Shown in pieces: positions 31,706 through 42,076 of a DNA stretch of 64,000 nucleotides (its first letter is position 1; the number at the start of each line of letters is the position of its first letter). Position numbers and translations under genes: made by a program. The stretch lies in contig JAPFBL010000008.1 in the NCBI GenBank assembly GCA_026182355.1, forward strand, positions 1,427,501-1,491,500. Reading direction: 5' to 3'. The notes under the pieces were generated by a model, which had not been told where the DNA came from, did no database searches, and saw only the letters and a list, made by a program, of their open reading frames with translations. This DNA is from Hermatobates lingyangjiaoensis (lineage: Eukaryota > Arthropoda > Insecta > Hemiptera > Hermatobatidae).

Positions 31706-32950
31706 GCTATAGTCAATCTGAAAAATAATACTACATTTTAACTTTTCTAATTTTATTGACCTAGGAACTTTCAACGACAGCTGACATCGTAAAGTCCTAG
31801 GAATTGACAGTTTTACATCCTCTCCAAGGGATGACGTAAAGAGATTTAGCATTCCTCCACATAGAAAAAAACTTAGCTATCACTGAACCACACCTGGCCC
31901 TCTTCAAGTTCGACAAAATCACTGTTATACTTTTACATTGACATTAATGAATTCACATTAAACAATATTTTCATAAAAAATACAGTTTTTTTCGTGATTA
32001 CTATGTTGTTAAAAATATGTTGTTGACAACAAAATAACATATTTCATTGAATCTACTTTTATTTGAGTTGGAAGTACAGAGAGGTTTTCAAGGATCTGTG
32101 GCAAATCCGGTTGGGCTTAGTGAAAGCTCAAGACATGTCTCGAAAGGTCCATAACAAATATCTTTCAAGTCCCTAACTTTTACCAATATTTCCAATACTC
32201 TTAGGAGAATATTTTTTAAATCATTTTTTTTTGCTTCGGTAAACTACAAAACTGACATCAATATTTGCTATTTCATAAGTAATTGAATTAATGGAAAACA
32301 TTTCAATCGGTAATTCTCTAATTGGCATTGAAGAGCAACCAATAAAAGTGTTAAGTGATAATTGAAGATGAAAAAATTTTTCAGGGAATATAGCTTTAAA
32401 GAAAATAGTTTGTCTTCAAAGTGGTAGGAGCCAATAAAGTGCTATAAAGTATTTTCTAATGTTATTATTGTTGTTAATACCAAAACATTAATAATTATAC
32501 CAAAATAATACCAAAAAACAAATATCTCTAACGGATATTGATCAGGTTGATCAGCTTTAAGATTTAGAATAGTAAGCACTAAAGAAAAAACAGAATACTG
32601 TTATTATATTGGTTTTTGAGTCCTTTATGTTAATCATAAAAAGATGAAATGTGGTCCTGGAAGATTAATATCAATAAAAACACAGAATTCAACTATAATA
32701 TCGATTGCATGTGATACTTTTGTTGTCTTTTGGTAAACTCAACAAATTAAGCAAAAACACACACACTTACTGTTATAAGAAGAAAAGAGGGAAAAAAACG
32801 TGGGCAAAAAGGTGAAATGATTTCAAGGCTGATTAAAGTGGAACTCAGTATTGCCAACCTTACAATCATGGAACTGTTATAAATAAAAAAAATTAATAAC
32901 AAGAATTCTAAATACAAAAAATATATATATAATTTTTGTGAATTGTTTCG
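31706..32950. other. AT-rich region, nothing supported
   Basis: No gene or repeat call. Confidence 0.4.
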
Positions 32951-32954
32951 CGAT

Positions 32955-34260
32955 CAATATACTTTAATTATAGTAAAGTAAAAATCTGTATTGGCTTACA
33001 CTCAACAGTAGTATAATTAAACATAGTATCAAACTCTTTAACAACCTGCAGATGTTTAGTGTTATTTAATGTCGCTATACATATATTTTAAGCAATATAT
33101 GCCATTTGATTACAGGTTGCTATAATTATAATTGTTACTAGCTATAAGAAACTTGAAATGATTTATAAATCTGACATGTTATTAATATTATTAAACTGTG
33201 GGCCTGAGTCTCATCTAATTCGACACTCAATAACCATAGTTTTATTATTGTCTGTGCTGCCATTATTGTAACTAAATTCAAATTATGATTTTAAGTTCTT
33301 TAATGAGCTTAATAAATTTACCCAGTAGAGTATACCTCACATCTATAATTTCAGGTATGATTTGCCACCAATCTTTAGCCTTTCCAAAATGATTATCTGT
33401 AATAGAAATATACTGCCATTAAAGGTTCGTCTTCTTCTACACAGAGAGTCTGCATTCTTCGTGACATATGATGTCAAATACTACTTTCATTCGGAGTAGT
33501 TAACTAAATACATTTCTAATAGATGTTTTACATATTCTTTTAATTTGCCCTTTTAAAGTACAGTTGGAATGAACCTTTTAAACTGAAATGGATCCGGTTT
33601 TTCTAGCCACTTATTTACTGCTTTCTTCTTGATATATTTGTCAGTTCCACTTCTATGAAAGCTATAGTTGGTAATGTAATAATGTAATCCGTGATACCAG
33701 GATGTTTGTATGGCTCGAAACATTTCCAAATATTTTGCTAGCTCATTCCAAAGTATTCCCATGTTTCCAGGTACTCACATAAAAATAAAATCATTTACAT
33801 TCTTTCATTATTTATTTATGAACCCGTCAGTATGTCAGACTAGAACCTTTTAGTGAAATCAGAAAGCTTTCAATCATTTGAGTTCACATCAGGGCCACTG
33901 TAGAATAATTTATGTCTAACCAATATATAGGTCAAACTGTTAATGTTATTTCATCTCTCAAAAAAAATTTCTATACTCTAAAAAAAAGAAGAAAATTACT
34001 GATACTTTATATAAATGTATAAGTGAGAGATATTTATTAGTAATTCCATCTTGGAGGTAGTACTGATAGTGATTGAAGCAGTTATGCCTACACATACTTG
34101 TCTTTATATATTACACAACCAATAAATATGATATCATTGGTGTTACCACAGAAGTAATAAGATTTTTGTAAAGCCAAAGGAAAGATTTTGTATTAAGTTC
34201 CACCTGCTACGAAATAATTTCTTACATCAGAACATCCTCTTGTTCTCTTAACTGTGGATC
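32955..34260 (-). mobile_element. HINE-like element, diverged minus-strand copy
   Basis: At 32955-33045 the reverse complement reads gttgagtgtaagccaatac, agatttttactttactata, carrying the family's 3'-end blocks. At 34125-34190 the reverse complement resembles the 'attactgctgtagttatac' and 'gaaaagccaaag' blocks of complete copies. The interior is too diverged to trace by eye, so this may be two fragments. Confidence 0.35.
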
Positions 34261-34779
34261 TGTTACATGTTACTTTAACAGTGTGCACGTAACTTTGATA
34301 GTTTTAGGTTAATCTTTTTTCTCTTTCATTCAGTTCTAAGGACCGTTTATGGAAGATACTAAAAAATACGGATGGAATGATTACTCCTGACAGCTTACCG
34401 AACCCCAAGAGCTGTACTTCAATAGCACACTCAATAAGATAAAAACTTGAAATAAAGGCTATTGCTTCTTTCACACGAGTGAGAGAGACCTCATTAGTAT
34501 AGAGGTGAGAAAATTACGGCACGATTGCTTTTTTAATCTTATCTGTTCATCAATACTTATAGCCCTACAATCAATACAATATCAATACAATACAATAGAA
34601 ATGCGAGCTAAATTTTTGGGTCGTATTTTTTTTTCACCTTTTCATGAATAAATGATGAACTAAAAATACCTTAAACCATCTAAATCGTGTTTTTGCATAA
34701 TTAAAATACCATTTTACTTAAAAAAAATGTAAACAACAAACGAAGTTAAACTGCCGAAGAGATTCCTTAGCTATATATA

Positions 34780-34935
34780 TATATATAAAGATTTCACAGA
34801 AACACGTGAAATAACAATCGATGATGAAACCACAATATGAAATGGAATAACAAGGCTAAGATCTTTCAACCGTAACAAGCGGTCTTGGTCAGAGTCAAAA
34901 ACACATCTGATCCAAAGTCTTAAACCCAGTTGGAT
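34780..34935 (-). mobile_element. PLE family A end
   Basis: (TA)n at 34772-34786, then agatttcacagaaacacgtg, tgatgaaaccacaat and a minus-strand hammerhead (34855-34897, CTGACCA core with G8 changed to C). Confidence 0.65.
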
Positions 34936-34954
34936 AGGATATCAAACCTTTTTA

Positions 34955-35163
34955 TATATATAAAAATTTCACATAAACACGGGAAATAACAATCACTGAT
35001 CAAACTATAGTATGAAATAGGAAACAAGAATAAGATCTTTCAACCGTAACAAGCGGTCGTCGCTGGGTTTCAGTTGGGTTTTTGACTCTGACGAAGACCG
35101 CTTGTTGCGTTTGAAAGATCTAAGTCTTGTTTTCCCATTTCATATTGTGGTTTGATCATTGAT

Positions 35164-35195
<32 letters not shown>
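34955..35195. mobile_element. PLE family A foldback
   Basis: A minus-strand end at 34962-35070 (cacgggaaataacaatcact, caaactatagtatgaaatag) is joined to a plus-strand end at 35073-35165. (TA)n lies at 35165-35196. The minus hammerhead is cut by the junction; the plus one (35093-35133) is complete. Confidence 0.75.
35093..35133 (+). ncRNA. hammerhead ribozyme motif (family A)
   Basis: GACT, CTGACGA at 35098-35104, stem II GACC/G-TTT (one change), GAAA, AGAUCU palindrome, then AAGTC. Confidence 0.6.
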
Positions 35196-35197
<2 letters not shown>

Positions 35198-35329
35198 TTG
35201 GTAAATGCTAAATTAAATTAATTTACTGTGTTCCTATATTTCTTACATTTATTCTAAACTAGGGTAAAAGATAAAAAGTAGAAACCTTGCCTATGGGTTG
35301 AGATCTGTTTTTCACTCCGGTCTGCCTAA

Positions 35330-35700
35330 TAAATTTTTGACAAAAAGTTTATCCACCTCTGGTGCAGAGGGGAATGAGTTAGCTGACATGATGTCTACAG
35401 CGCAGCCCAACAGTGAACATTGATTTACAAGCACAAATCATCATTGAGCTCGATGAAAGTGTTGATGAATGAGGCAATGTCTGGAGGAACAGAAGATGCT
35501 CAAAGTATTTCACCACTCATTGTGATTTACCACAGAGTAGAGCTGATCTCATCCATGTTACATCCAGAAGAATTAGATATCAAGAAAATATAGGGAAATA
35601 TAAGCTGTTGATCTTTTTAAGGAAGTGGGAACTGTTTGTACAAAAAGAATACTAAATACTTGCCAGATGTAGGATATAATTTATGAATGTCGAGACTCGT
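35330..35700 (+). pseudogene. possible LINE RNase H-like remnant
   Basis: One frame reads GAEGNELADMMSTAQPNS around 35364-35415, resembling the 'GNExAD' motif of retroelement RNase H. Downstream frames are broken by stops. Weak evidence; it could be the RNase H part of the LINE seen elsewhere. Confidence 0.35.
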
Positions 35701-36770
35701 TCAGACAATGAGAGAACCAAAGCTGGAAACTATGCCATTCTCAGGAGATGGATTGTCGAGAATTAGAAAACATTTTCTGTTTTCTAGTTTTTTTTTCATA
35801 CTTTATATCTGTTTTAATTTTTATTTTCAATTTATTATGCGGTCACCTACAGTTTTATAATTCTTGTATTCCTTAATTTTCATGCCATCTTTAATCGTAT
35901 TTTTTTCTTTCCACGTCTTTCAATGCTATATCGATGTATCTGCACTATTGGTTTCCAAATGTTTCTTAAGGTTGAAACTGTAAGTTCTAATCTTTTGATA
36001 TTTTTGTAAAAGAAGAAAATTACTCATACTTTATATAAATGTATAAGTGAGATACTTGAGTCAGTATTTTGTCTCAAGGTTATAAGATGATAGGAGAAGG
36101 TGAAGAAGAAGAAGAGATGTATTGAGTGAGAGATCAAAGCTTTGAGTGAAATAGTTCAACTCTTAACTGAAGCACTCTTTAATCTTGCTGCTTTGAAGGG
36201 AAAAATATTTCTCTAACGAAAAAACAACACTAGCGAAACAAGGTTGAAAAAATCAGGCCGATCCTTCAGATTCTACGTTCACACAGCTATGAGATCAGCT
36301 GAATTATTTCCGAAAAAAAATCATTTGTCTTTAAAAAAGCGTTTAGTATCGGGTATTTATTGTTTTGGTTACCTAGAAGTGTCTGAAGTTTTGCCATGTT
36401 GGAGAAGTAAGTAAAGACTTTCTGAAGATAAGTGGTGACAATGAACACTTGAAGTAGAATTTACGGTCACTCCCAACAGGGTGAAATTAAAAGAAATAGC
36501 TTCTTGTTATGGTAGTAGCAATGTGGTTTTACTTTTAACTAATCATTAACCGTTAATTTAATTAACTGACTTATTTTAATATGCCTATTGTGAAGATGGA
36601 TTCTAAAGGTTTATGAAGAAAATGTCAAACGACGGACAATCAATCAACAGACTTTATGCTTTTTAAGGAGATATCCATGGTATCAATTTGTTAACTGTAA
36701 TAACCTGAGGAGGTGAAAATTAATCTTTGTTTAAATGTTTGTTTATTAAAATTTTAGAGGCGGATAGTGT
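35701..36770. other. AT-rich region, nothing supported
   Basis: The phrase 'aaagaagaaaattactgatactttatataaatgtataagtgaga' occurs both here (36010) and at 33986 in slightly different form, so a dispersed repeat is present. Confidence 0.4.
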
Positions 36771-36774
36771 GACT

Positions 36775-36935
36775 TATTTCTTATTGGCACCAATAGTATC
36801 AATGGACTAGTTACATTAACTGGTTGATTCTACATTAGGAGTCCTAAAGTTAGCCTAACTCCGGTAAAATTTAGAGTAGTATCTTTAACGAATACCTGAC
36901 TTCGTACTGGCTCGGGACCGAAGGCTTAAAGCACT
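36775..36935 (-). mobile_element. SINE fragment, minus strand
   Basis: gattctacattaggagtcct, aatttagagtagtatcttta and acgaatacctgacttcg are the reverse complement of the SINE body at 38800-38880. Confidence 0.55.
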
Positions 36936-36939
36936 CACC

Positions 36940-37660
36940 TCCCCGATGTGCCTTCACCTTGTCATGGTGGGGAGGCTTAACATGCCTGGGTTGTTAATCC
37001 CTCGTGGCATGAACTAAGAAAGGCACAACCGGGTAGATGGTTAACCTGAGTCGATGTCCGAGGTTCCTCTTGATCGCACACTGACTTCAGGGCCTGTACG
37101 TCCACTTCAGTCTTGTGTACTTGACTTTTTCAATACTTTTTTCTCACTGCGGAGGCGTAACAGCCACTTTAGCTGGTTCTTTGAGATACTGTCTTCTTGG
37201 CCAGGTGCCACACAGGTGGAAGTCCACTCAGTCGTGCGATTCTTTGGGGACTACGGCTTCCTCACTCCTTTTCTTCTTCCGGAAGCACCTGTCTTTCGTA
37301 AGATCTTTTCTCGCCTCTTAGTAGGATTTAGGAGATCTAAGGTTCATGAGGATGTTTCTTAAACTTAGTACTCAGGTTTGTTCAGCAGGTCTCGGTATTG
37401 TTCGTGCAGGTCGGTATGCTTCTCCTCCCTTCTTCTGTTCCATTTTCTTCTACCCTTTACTCTTTCTCTTTCTTAACTATTCTTTCCCCTCCTTCTCAAC
37501 TCTTTATTATCTGATACTATTTCTCCTATTCCTTTTCATTTTCACCTGAAGTGCTTGATGTTCTCTTTCACCAAGCAACCAACAGTCTCATTAAAACTAA
37601 AAGGCTTTTAGTTTTATCAACAATCATTATCATTATCAACAATATTGTTGATGTATGTTA
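36940..37660 (+). mobile_element. possible non-autonomous LINE derivative (LINE-like leader plus ATTATC-type tail)
   Basis: It begins ccttcaccttgtcatggtgg, then ggaggcttaacatgcc, a leader resembling the conserved 5' region of many arthropod non-LTR elements (from memory). A 102-codon frame (37054-37362) contains FSLRRRNSHFSWFFEILS, with no known domain. The 3' end is atcattatcattatcaac. Leader and tail within 720 bases suggest an internally deleted, parasitic copy. Confidence 0.4.
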
Positions 37661-37689
37661 ATTATTGGAGGCCGGCCATTCCTCCAATC

Positions 37690-37940
37690 CTGTCATATTC
37701 CTCATTTGACAGAATGCGGGTAGTATCTTGTGACGTGTCGAAAAGGTTCCATGCTAAAAAGCATAACCTGGTATGCTTTTTTAACATATCGTATGGTTGA
37801 AAGGCAAATTTGAAGTTTTAAACCAAAACAGGCTGACGTCCCATGTGAAAAATCTAGATTGAAAGTGAGAATTAGACCCAGGTTCTTCCAGTCAAAAGGT
37901 GAGCGCTCAAGCCATTGAGCGGAACTGACCCCATGAAAAC
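37690..37940 (-). mobile_element. possible second tRNA-derived SINE family
   Basis: The reverse complement has gctcaatggcttgagcgctc (A-box-like) and aacctgggtctaattctc (B-box-like, degraded) spaced as in a tRNA head. The body differs from the 38.6 kb SINE. Confidence 0.4.
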
Positions 37941-38640
37941 TAATAGTAGTCCTTTTAAATCTAGTACTTTAGTTCTGAATATTTATAAATTTTGTCATGT
38001 TAATTCATATTAAATTTAAATATTATAGGATATGTGATTTTCTGAAATCACCAAAAACGCGGGTTGAACTTAATACCTGTTTGGACCTAGAGAATGAGTC
38101 CCTTCTCTCATGTTTCAATATTGCCAAAAAGTTTAAGTATACTTTATAGTATATATAAATAAAATATATATTTATATATTGTATAGTATATATTTTATAT
38201 AATATAAATTTAACCAAGAACTATATATTTTTATGAGAGACCCACCCAGCCAAACTCAGACATACACACGCATACAAACTTCAAAAATGTACTATACTTC
38301 AAAAATAAACTTGAAAAACACTACTTGGAATAAAGGCAACCTGATTATATTCTAATCTAATGATTTTTTACATCAACGTAGAAAATTTCTTTCCAAGAAA
38401 ACTTATTTAATTCAATTTAAATGCATTTAATAAAACCACGAAGTAAGTTATATTAGTTAATTTAATGTGTGAAATATGTGCATTCTTCAGAACTATTAAA
38501 AATGTTAAAGTGAGTGGAGTATGAATCTTTCATGAAAAGTATTTACTTTGGACAGTGGCATTACTAAAATTTGAATGAATAATAATAATATAATTATAAT
38601 TATGTTTAATATTTATGGTTAAATGGTTTTACAAAAAATT
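37941..38640. other. AT-rich region, nothing supported
   Basis: TA-rich runs at 38140-38215. No gene. Confidence 0.45.
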
Positions 38641-38647
38641 GCGTTAT

Positions 38648-38966
38648 AGGGGCCAGGTTAGCACAGTAGTGTACGTGCTCGCCTCTAGACGGGTAGATCC
38701 GGGGTTCGATACCCACTCTGGCCATGTTGTTTATTTAAGCGGGAAGTAAAAAAAATCTAAGCACTTCGTCATTGGGAGAAGAGGTGAAACCATCATTCCT
38801 GGGTCTGTACTATGGTATAAGGTACTTGTTAAACATTCTATATAGAATTATGTAAGACCAAATGTAGACCTCCCAATGTAGAATGTTCATTCTGTTCTAT
38901 CACAAAAGGTCAATTTTTGGCATATGTGTGTTCAGTCGTGGGCAGCCACTGTAACCTAACCTAACC
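38648..38966 (+). mobile_element. tRNA-derived SINE, full length (best copy)
   Basis: The head has an A box (ttagcacagtagtgtacg) and a consensus B box (GGTTCGATACC), as expected for an internal Pol III promoter. The body contains ttatttaagcgggaag and ctcccaatgtagaatgttc. The tail has atcacaaaaggtc, catatgtgtgttc, cagccactg and two CCTAA units. The last ~70 bases match the 3' end of the LINE at 57.0 kb, so the SINE probably uses that LINE's enzyme. Confidence 0.8.
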
Positions 38967-39033
38967 AAAACTGTGTTATAAATTATGTACAGTATGATAT
39001 ACAATCATAGTATACGAAATATTTCTTTAACCA

Positions 39034-39735
39034 ATGGTGGGAATGTTGGGGGTTGGTGGGGATGTTGGGGGTTGGTGGGGATGTTGGAGGTTGGTGAGGA
39101 TGTTGGGGGTTGGTGGGGATGTTGGGGGTTGGTGGGGATGTTAGGGGTTGGTGGTAATGTTGGGGTTGGTGGGGATGTTGGGGGTTGGTGGGATGTTGGA
39201 GGTTGGTGAGGATGTTGGGGGTTGGTGGGGATGTTGGGGGTTGGTGGGGATGTTGGGGGTTGGTGGGGATGTTAGGGGTTGGTGGGAATGTTGGGGGTTG
39301 GTGGGGATGTTGGGGGTTGGTGAGGATGTTGGGGGTTGGTGGGGATGTTGGGGGTTGGTGGGGATGTTAGGGGTTGGTGGGAATGTTGGGGGTTGGTGGG
39401 GATGTTGGAGGTTGGTGAGGATGTTGGGGGTTGGTGGGGATGTTGGGGGTTGGTGGGGATGTTGGGGGTTGGTGGGGATGTTAGGGGTTGGTGGGAATGT
39501 TGGGGGTTGGTGGGGATGTTGGGGGTTGGTGAGGATGTTGGGGTTGGTGGGGATGTTGGGGGTTGGTGGTGATGTTGGGGGTTGGTGGGGATGTTAGGGG
39601 TTGGTGGGGATGTTGGGGTTAGTGGGAATGGGGGTGGTGGGGATGTTGGGTTGGTGGGGATGTTGGGGGTTGGTGGGGATGTTGGGGGTTAGTGGGGATG
39701 TTGGGGGTTGGTGGGGATGTTGGGGGTGCCATGGG
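39034..39735. repeat. G-rich 19-bp minisatellite, ~37 units
   Basis: The unit is ggggatgttgggggttggt, nearly all 19 bp. Variant units (gaggatg, gggaatg, gttagggg) recur in a fixed order every 5-7 units, giving a higher-order pattern. Because 19 is not a multiple of 3, all three plus frames stay open with a 19-residue period (57 bp); these frames are artefacts. G-runs of 3-5 every few bases make G-quadruplex formation plausible on the plus strand. Confidence 0.95.
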
Positions 39736-39739
39736 AGGT

Positions 39740-40180
39740 AGAGAGGGGTATCACTAATTTTGTGAATACTTTACGAGTCAAATGTTTTAACAAATCTTAA
39801 TAATTTTTGACAGAAAATAATATTTCTGATAGTGAAGTACGATATTGTTTTTGGATAATATTTTAAAATGGGAATGGTTTATTACCGTGACATATGTCGA
39901 AAACAGCAACCAATTTTTATCCACTCTTCTGGTGATTCTAGAAAACTTATATTTGATTTAAGTTTTGTCTTAATATAAATATTACTTGGTAACATTTTTA
40001 CTAACATTTAAAATTAAAACTGAGATACTTAGTCTAATGTGCAGTAACATATTAGAATGTTATTAAACTTTTACTCCATTTTTGTTTCAACTAGAAAAAA
40101 TTAAGGTAACAACGTTAAATTAGATAAAATAATATATCTTATTTTAAATAATGCCCCTACAGGATAGATATATTAAAATT
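39740..40180. other. AT-rich, possibly interior of an old HINE-like copy
   Basis: It leads into a 3' end at 40184 but I cannot align it by eye. Confidence 0.3.
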
Positions 40181-40183
40181 GAG

Positions 40184-40236
40184 TTTGATAATATGCTTGC
40201 TTAGAGTAAAGTTCAATATAGACCATTTCTGTTTTA
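40184..40236 (+). mobile_element. 3' end fragment of a HINE-like element
   Basis: gtttgataatatgcttgct, tagagtaaagttcaatatag, accatttct follow the family's 3' terminus with substitutions. Confidence 0.4.
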
Positions 40237-40913
40237 TTCATTTATATTCTCTAATTTTAGTTTAGTCAAAATGCATATTGCTCAGTTGTACCTTGTTTAT
40301 TTGTGGTTTTTACGATGACTGGTTGTTTTATTCTTCATGTTAGTACTTTATAAATGTGTTATATATATATTATATATGTTTTTATTTAAGGGGAAAAAAT
40401 AAAACAATAAAATAAGGGTGAGGCAGTGGAAGACGATTGAGATAATGGAATAGAGGGAGGCAGTGACGTGTAGGACACGCTAAAAGGGTGGGAAGAGATT
40501 ATTCGAGGACCTCCTGGAGTTCGGATCGCTTGCGAAGGCAGACAGTAAAACCTAAGTTATCCCCCAGCAGGCAATATTTATCTTGATTTAGTGGCACCAG
40601 TTCTCAGTTTCACCTGCACTGGCTGTCTCTTCCCAACATCCATTGAAATAAAATTCACTTGTTTATAAATCAAATCCAGTGCAAAGGACAAACAGTCTTC
40701 TTCAATCAACTCCTCCCAAAATCACATATTTTTTTTTTAAGTTGTTTTGAAATATTTTTGTAGATTATTTTTATCAATTCTTTTAACTCGCACCTATCGG
40801 CTGTCATATTTCTTAAATGTCGTAAAACAAGCTTAAAACATTATATTTTTAAAGAAATAATGTTTACTTTAGGCAATTTACCATTAAACCTTTCCAATCA
40901 AATCTTCTTTTTC

Positions 40914-40915
<2 letters not shown>
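40237..40915. other. no recognised gene; GC-richer purine tract
   Basis: 40420-40560 is purine-rich (gagggaggcagtgacgtg, gggtgggaagagattattcg). It resembles the 3'UTR of PLE family A loosely, but the match is not convincing. Confidence 0.3.

Positions 40916-40950
<35 letters not shown>
40916..40950. repeat. (TC)n microsatellite
   Basis: About 16 TC units. Confidence 0.95.
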
Positions 40951-40952
<2 letters not shown>

Positions 40953-40984
40953 TTACACACACATATGCACACAAATTTTAATAA

Positions 40985-41140
40985 ATTTTGATATAGATTT
41001 ACACTTTTATTAGTGTAATTTTGGAGCAGCTCTTCCTTGGAACGTATTTTGTTGAATACAAGGCCGTATTTTATGTATACAAAATGAAAATGAAAAACAT
41101 CAAATACGGCGTTCTATTCAAGAAAAAAAAACCCTTTTAA
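40985..41140. pseudogene. PLE N-terminal ORF scraps in foldback
   Basis: On the minus strand 41080-41000 reads KYGLVFNKIRSKEELLQNYT, aligning with KYGQLFNEICLNEGLLPNFT at 18.9 kb. On the plus strand 41100-41125 reads IKYGVLFKKK, the inverted copy of the same place. No hammerhead is left. Confidence 0.45.
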
Positions 41141-41595
41141 AAAAATAAAGAAACACGAATGAAAACTAAACCATAGGACTATTTACTGTAATTTGTTCAT
41201 TATCGTTATAAGAGAAAACATGAATCTTTAACAGTTTATTTATTCAACCTCGAAAACAGTTTTTTGAACTTTTGGCTCTGAATAGCAAGTTCGGCGCACA
41301 TCGCATCCAAGTTTATCTTAGTATTTCGTTCAGGGTTTAGCATGAAATTAAATATAGAATTTGGTAAGTATAGCTCCTTTCGTTTTTGAGCTTGTAAAAA
41401 ATGTACATTCTTGTTGGACGTAGTTTATAGTAATTAGCGTAAATTATTAATTAGTTCAACTCTACAGACGCAATGCCTCTTTTTATTCTATGTTTAATTA
41501 GTAGTATGCAATACTAGCTAAAATAACCTATTGTGTTATACTTAGCAGCCTTAGTATTATAAAGTAATGTTGAATATAAGCCATTCTTTTTTTTA
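41141..41595. other. no recognised gene
   Basis: AT-rich. A possible HINE-like 3' scrap lies at 41565-41592 (aagtaatgttgaatataagc). Confidence 0.35.
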
Positions 41596-41597
41596 TA

Positions 41598-41885
41598 AGG
41601 TTAGGTTAGGTTATAGTTACCGTCCTAAGAGAGAAGACATGTTGCCCAAATATTGGCCCTTTTCGTAACTCCAAATAATGAATATTCTATATTAGGAGTC
41701 CTAAATTTTACTTAACTCAAAGTGTATTAAAAGTGGGAATCTTAAACGAGTCCTGAGGGATGAAGCCACTCAAATTTGTTCACTTACAGCTTGAAAAAAA
41801 TCGAGGACCAGACGAAATATCGAACCTCGAAACTAACAGTCCAGGGGCTAGCATGCAAGCCACATGGCTATCATGGTCCTCTTGT
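41598..41885 (-). mobile_element. tRNA-derived SINE, minus strand
   Basis: It starts with three TTAGG-like units (ggttaggttaggttat) and ends with the tRNA-like head. The reverse complement has cgaggttcgatatttcg (B box) and gtggcttgcatgctagcccc (A box). Confidence 0.7.
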
Positions 41886-42076
41886 GTGTGTTAGCTATAA
41901 AGTTAGTGATCATGGAAAAATAATACTTTTCTATGAATTATAGTTTTGTCATCCTTTAATTCCATAATTAACGCAGTATTTCTCTATTTTTAATTGAATG
42001 GATGTGAAGAAAAAAGTTTTGAACACAAGTCTCAAGGTTTGGAATGTTTTAAGAATTTGACCGTACGTATAGTTTT

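Noticed and set aside
33553..33762. 69-codon minus frame (KWLEKPDPFQFKRFIPTVL)
   Set aside because: Protein-like composition, but no second copy, no motif and no neighbouring coding signal that I can support.
38648..38725. A functional tRNA gene (A and B boxes present)
   Set aside because: No clear acceptor-stem pairing, and the same head recurs with a long common body and CCTAA tail; it is a SINE.
38985..39597. Long open frames encoding GGWWGCWGLVGML-type repeats, looking like a repetitive protein
   Set aside because: All three plus frames stay open because the 19-bp unit is not a multiple of three; no start context or flanking coding sequence. It is a minisatellite.
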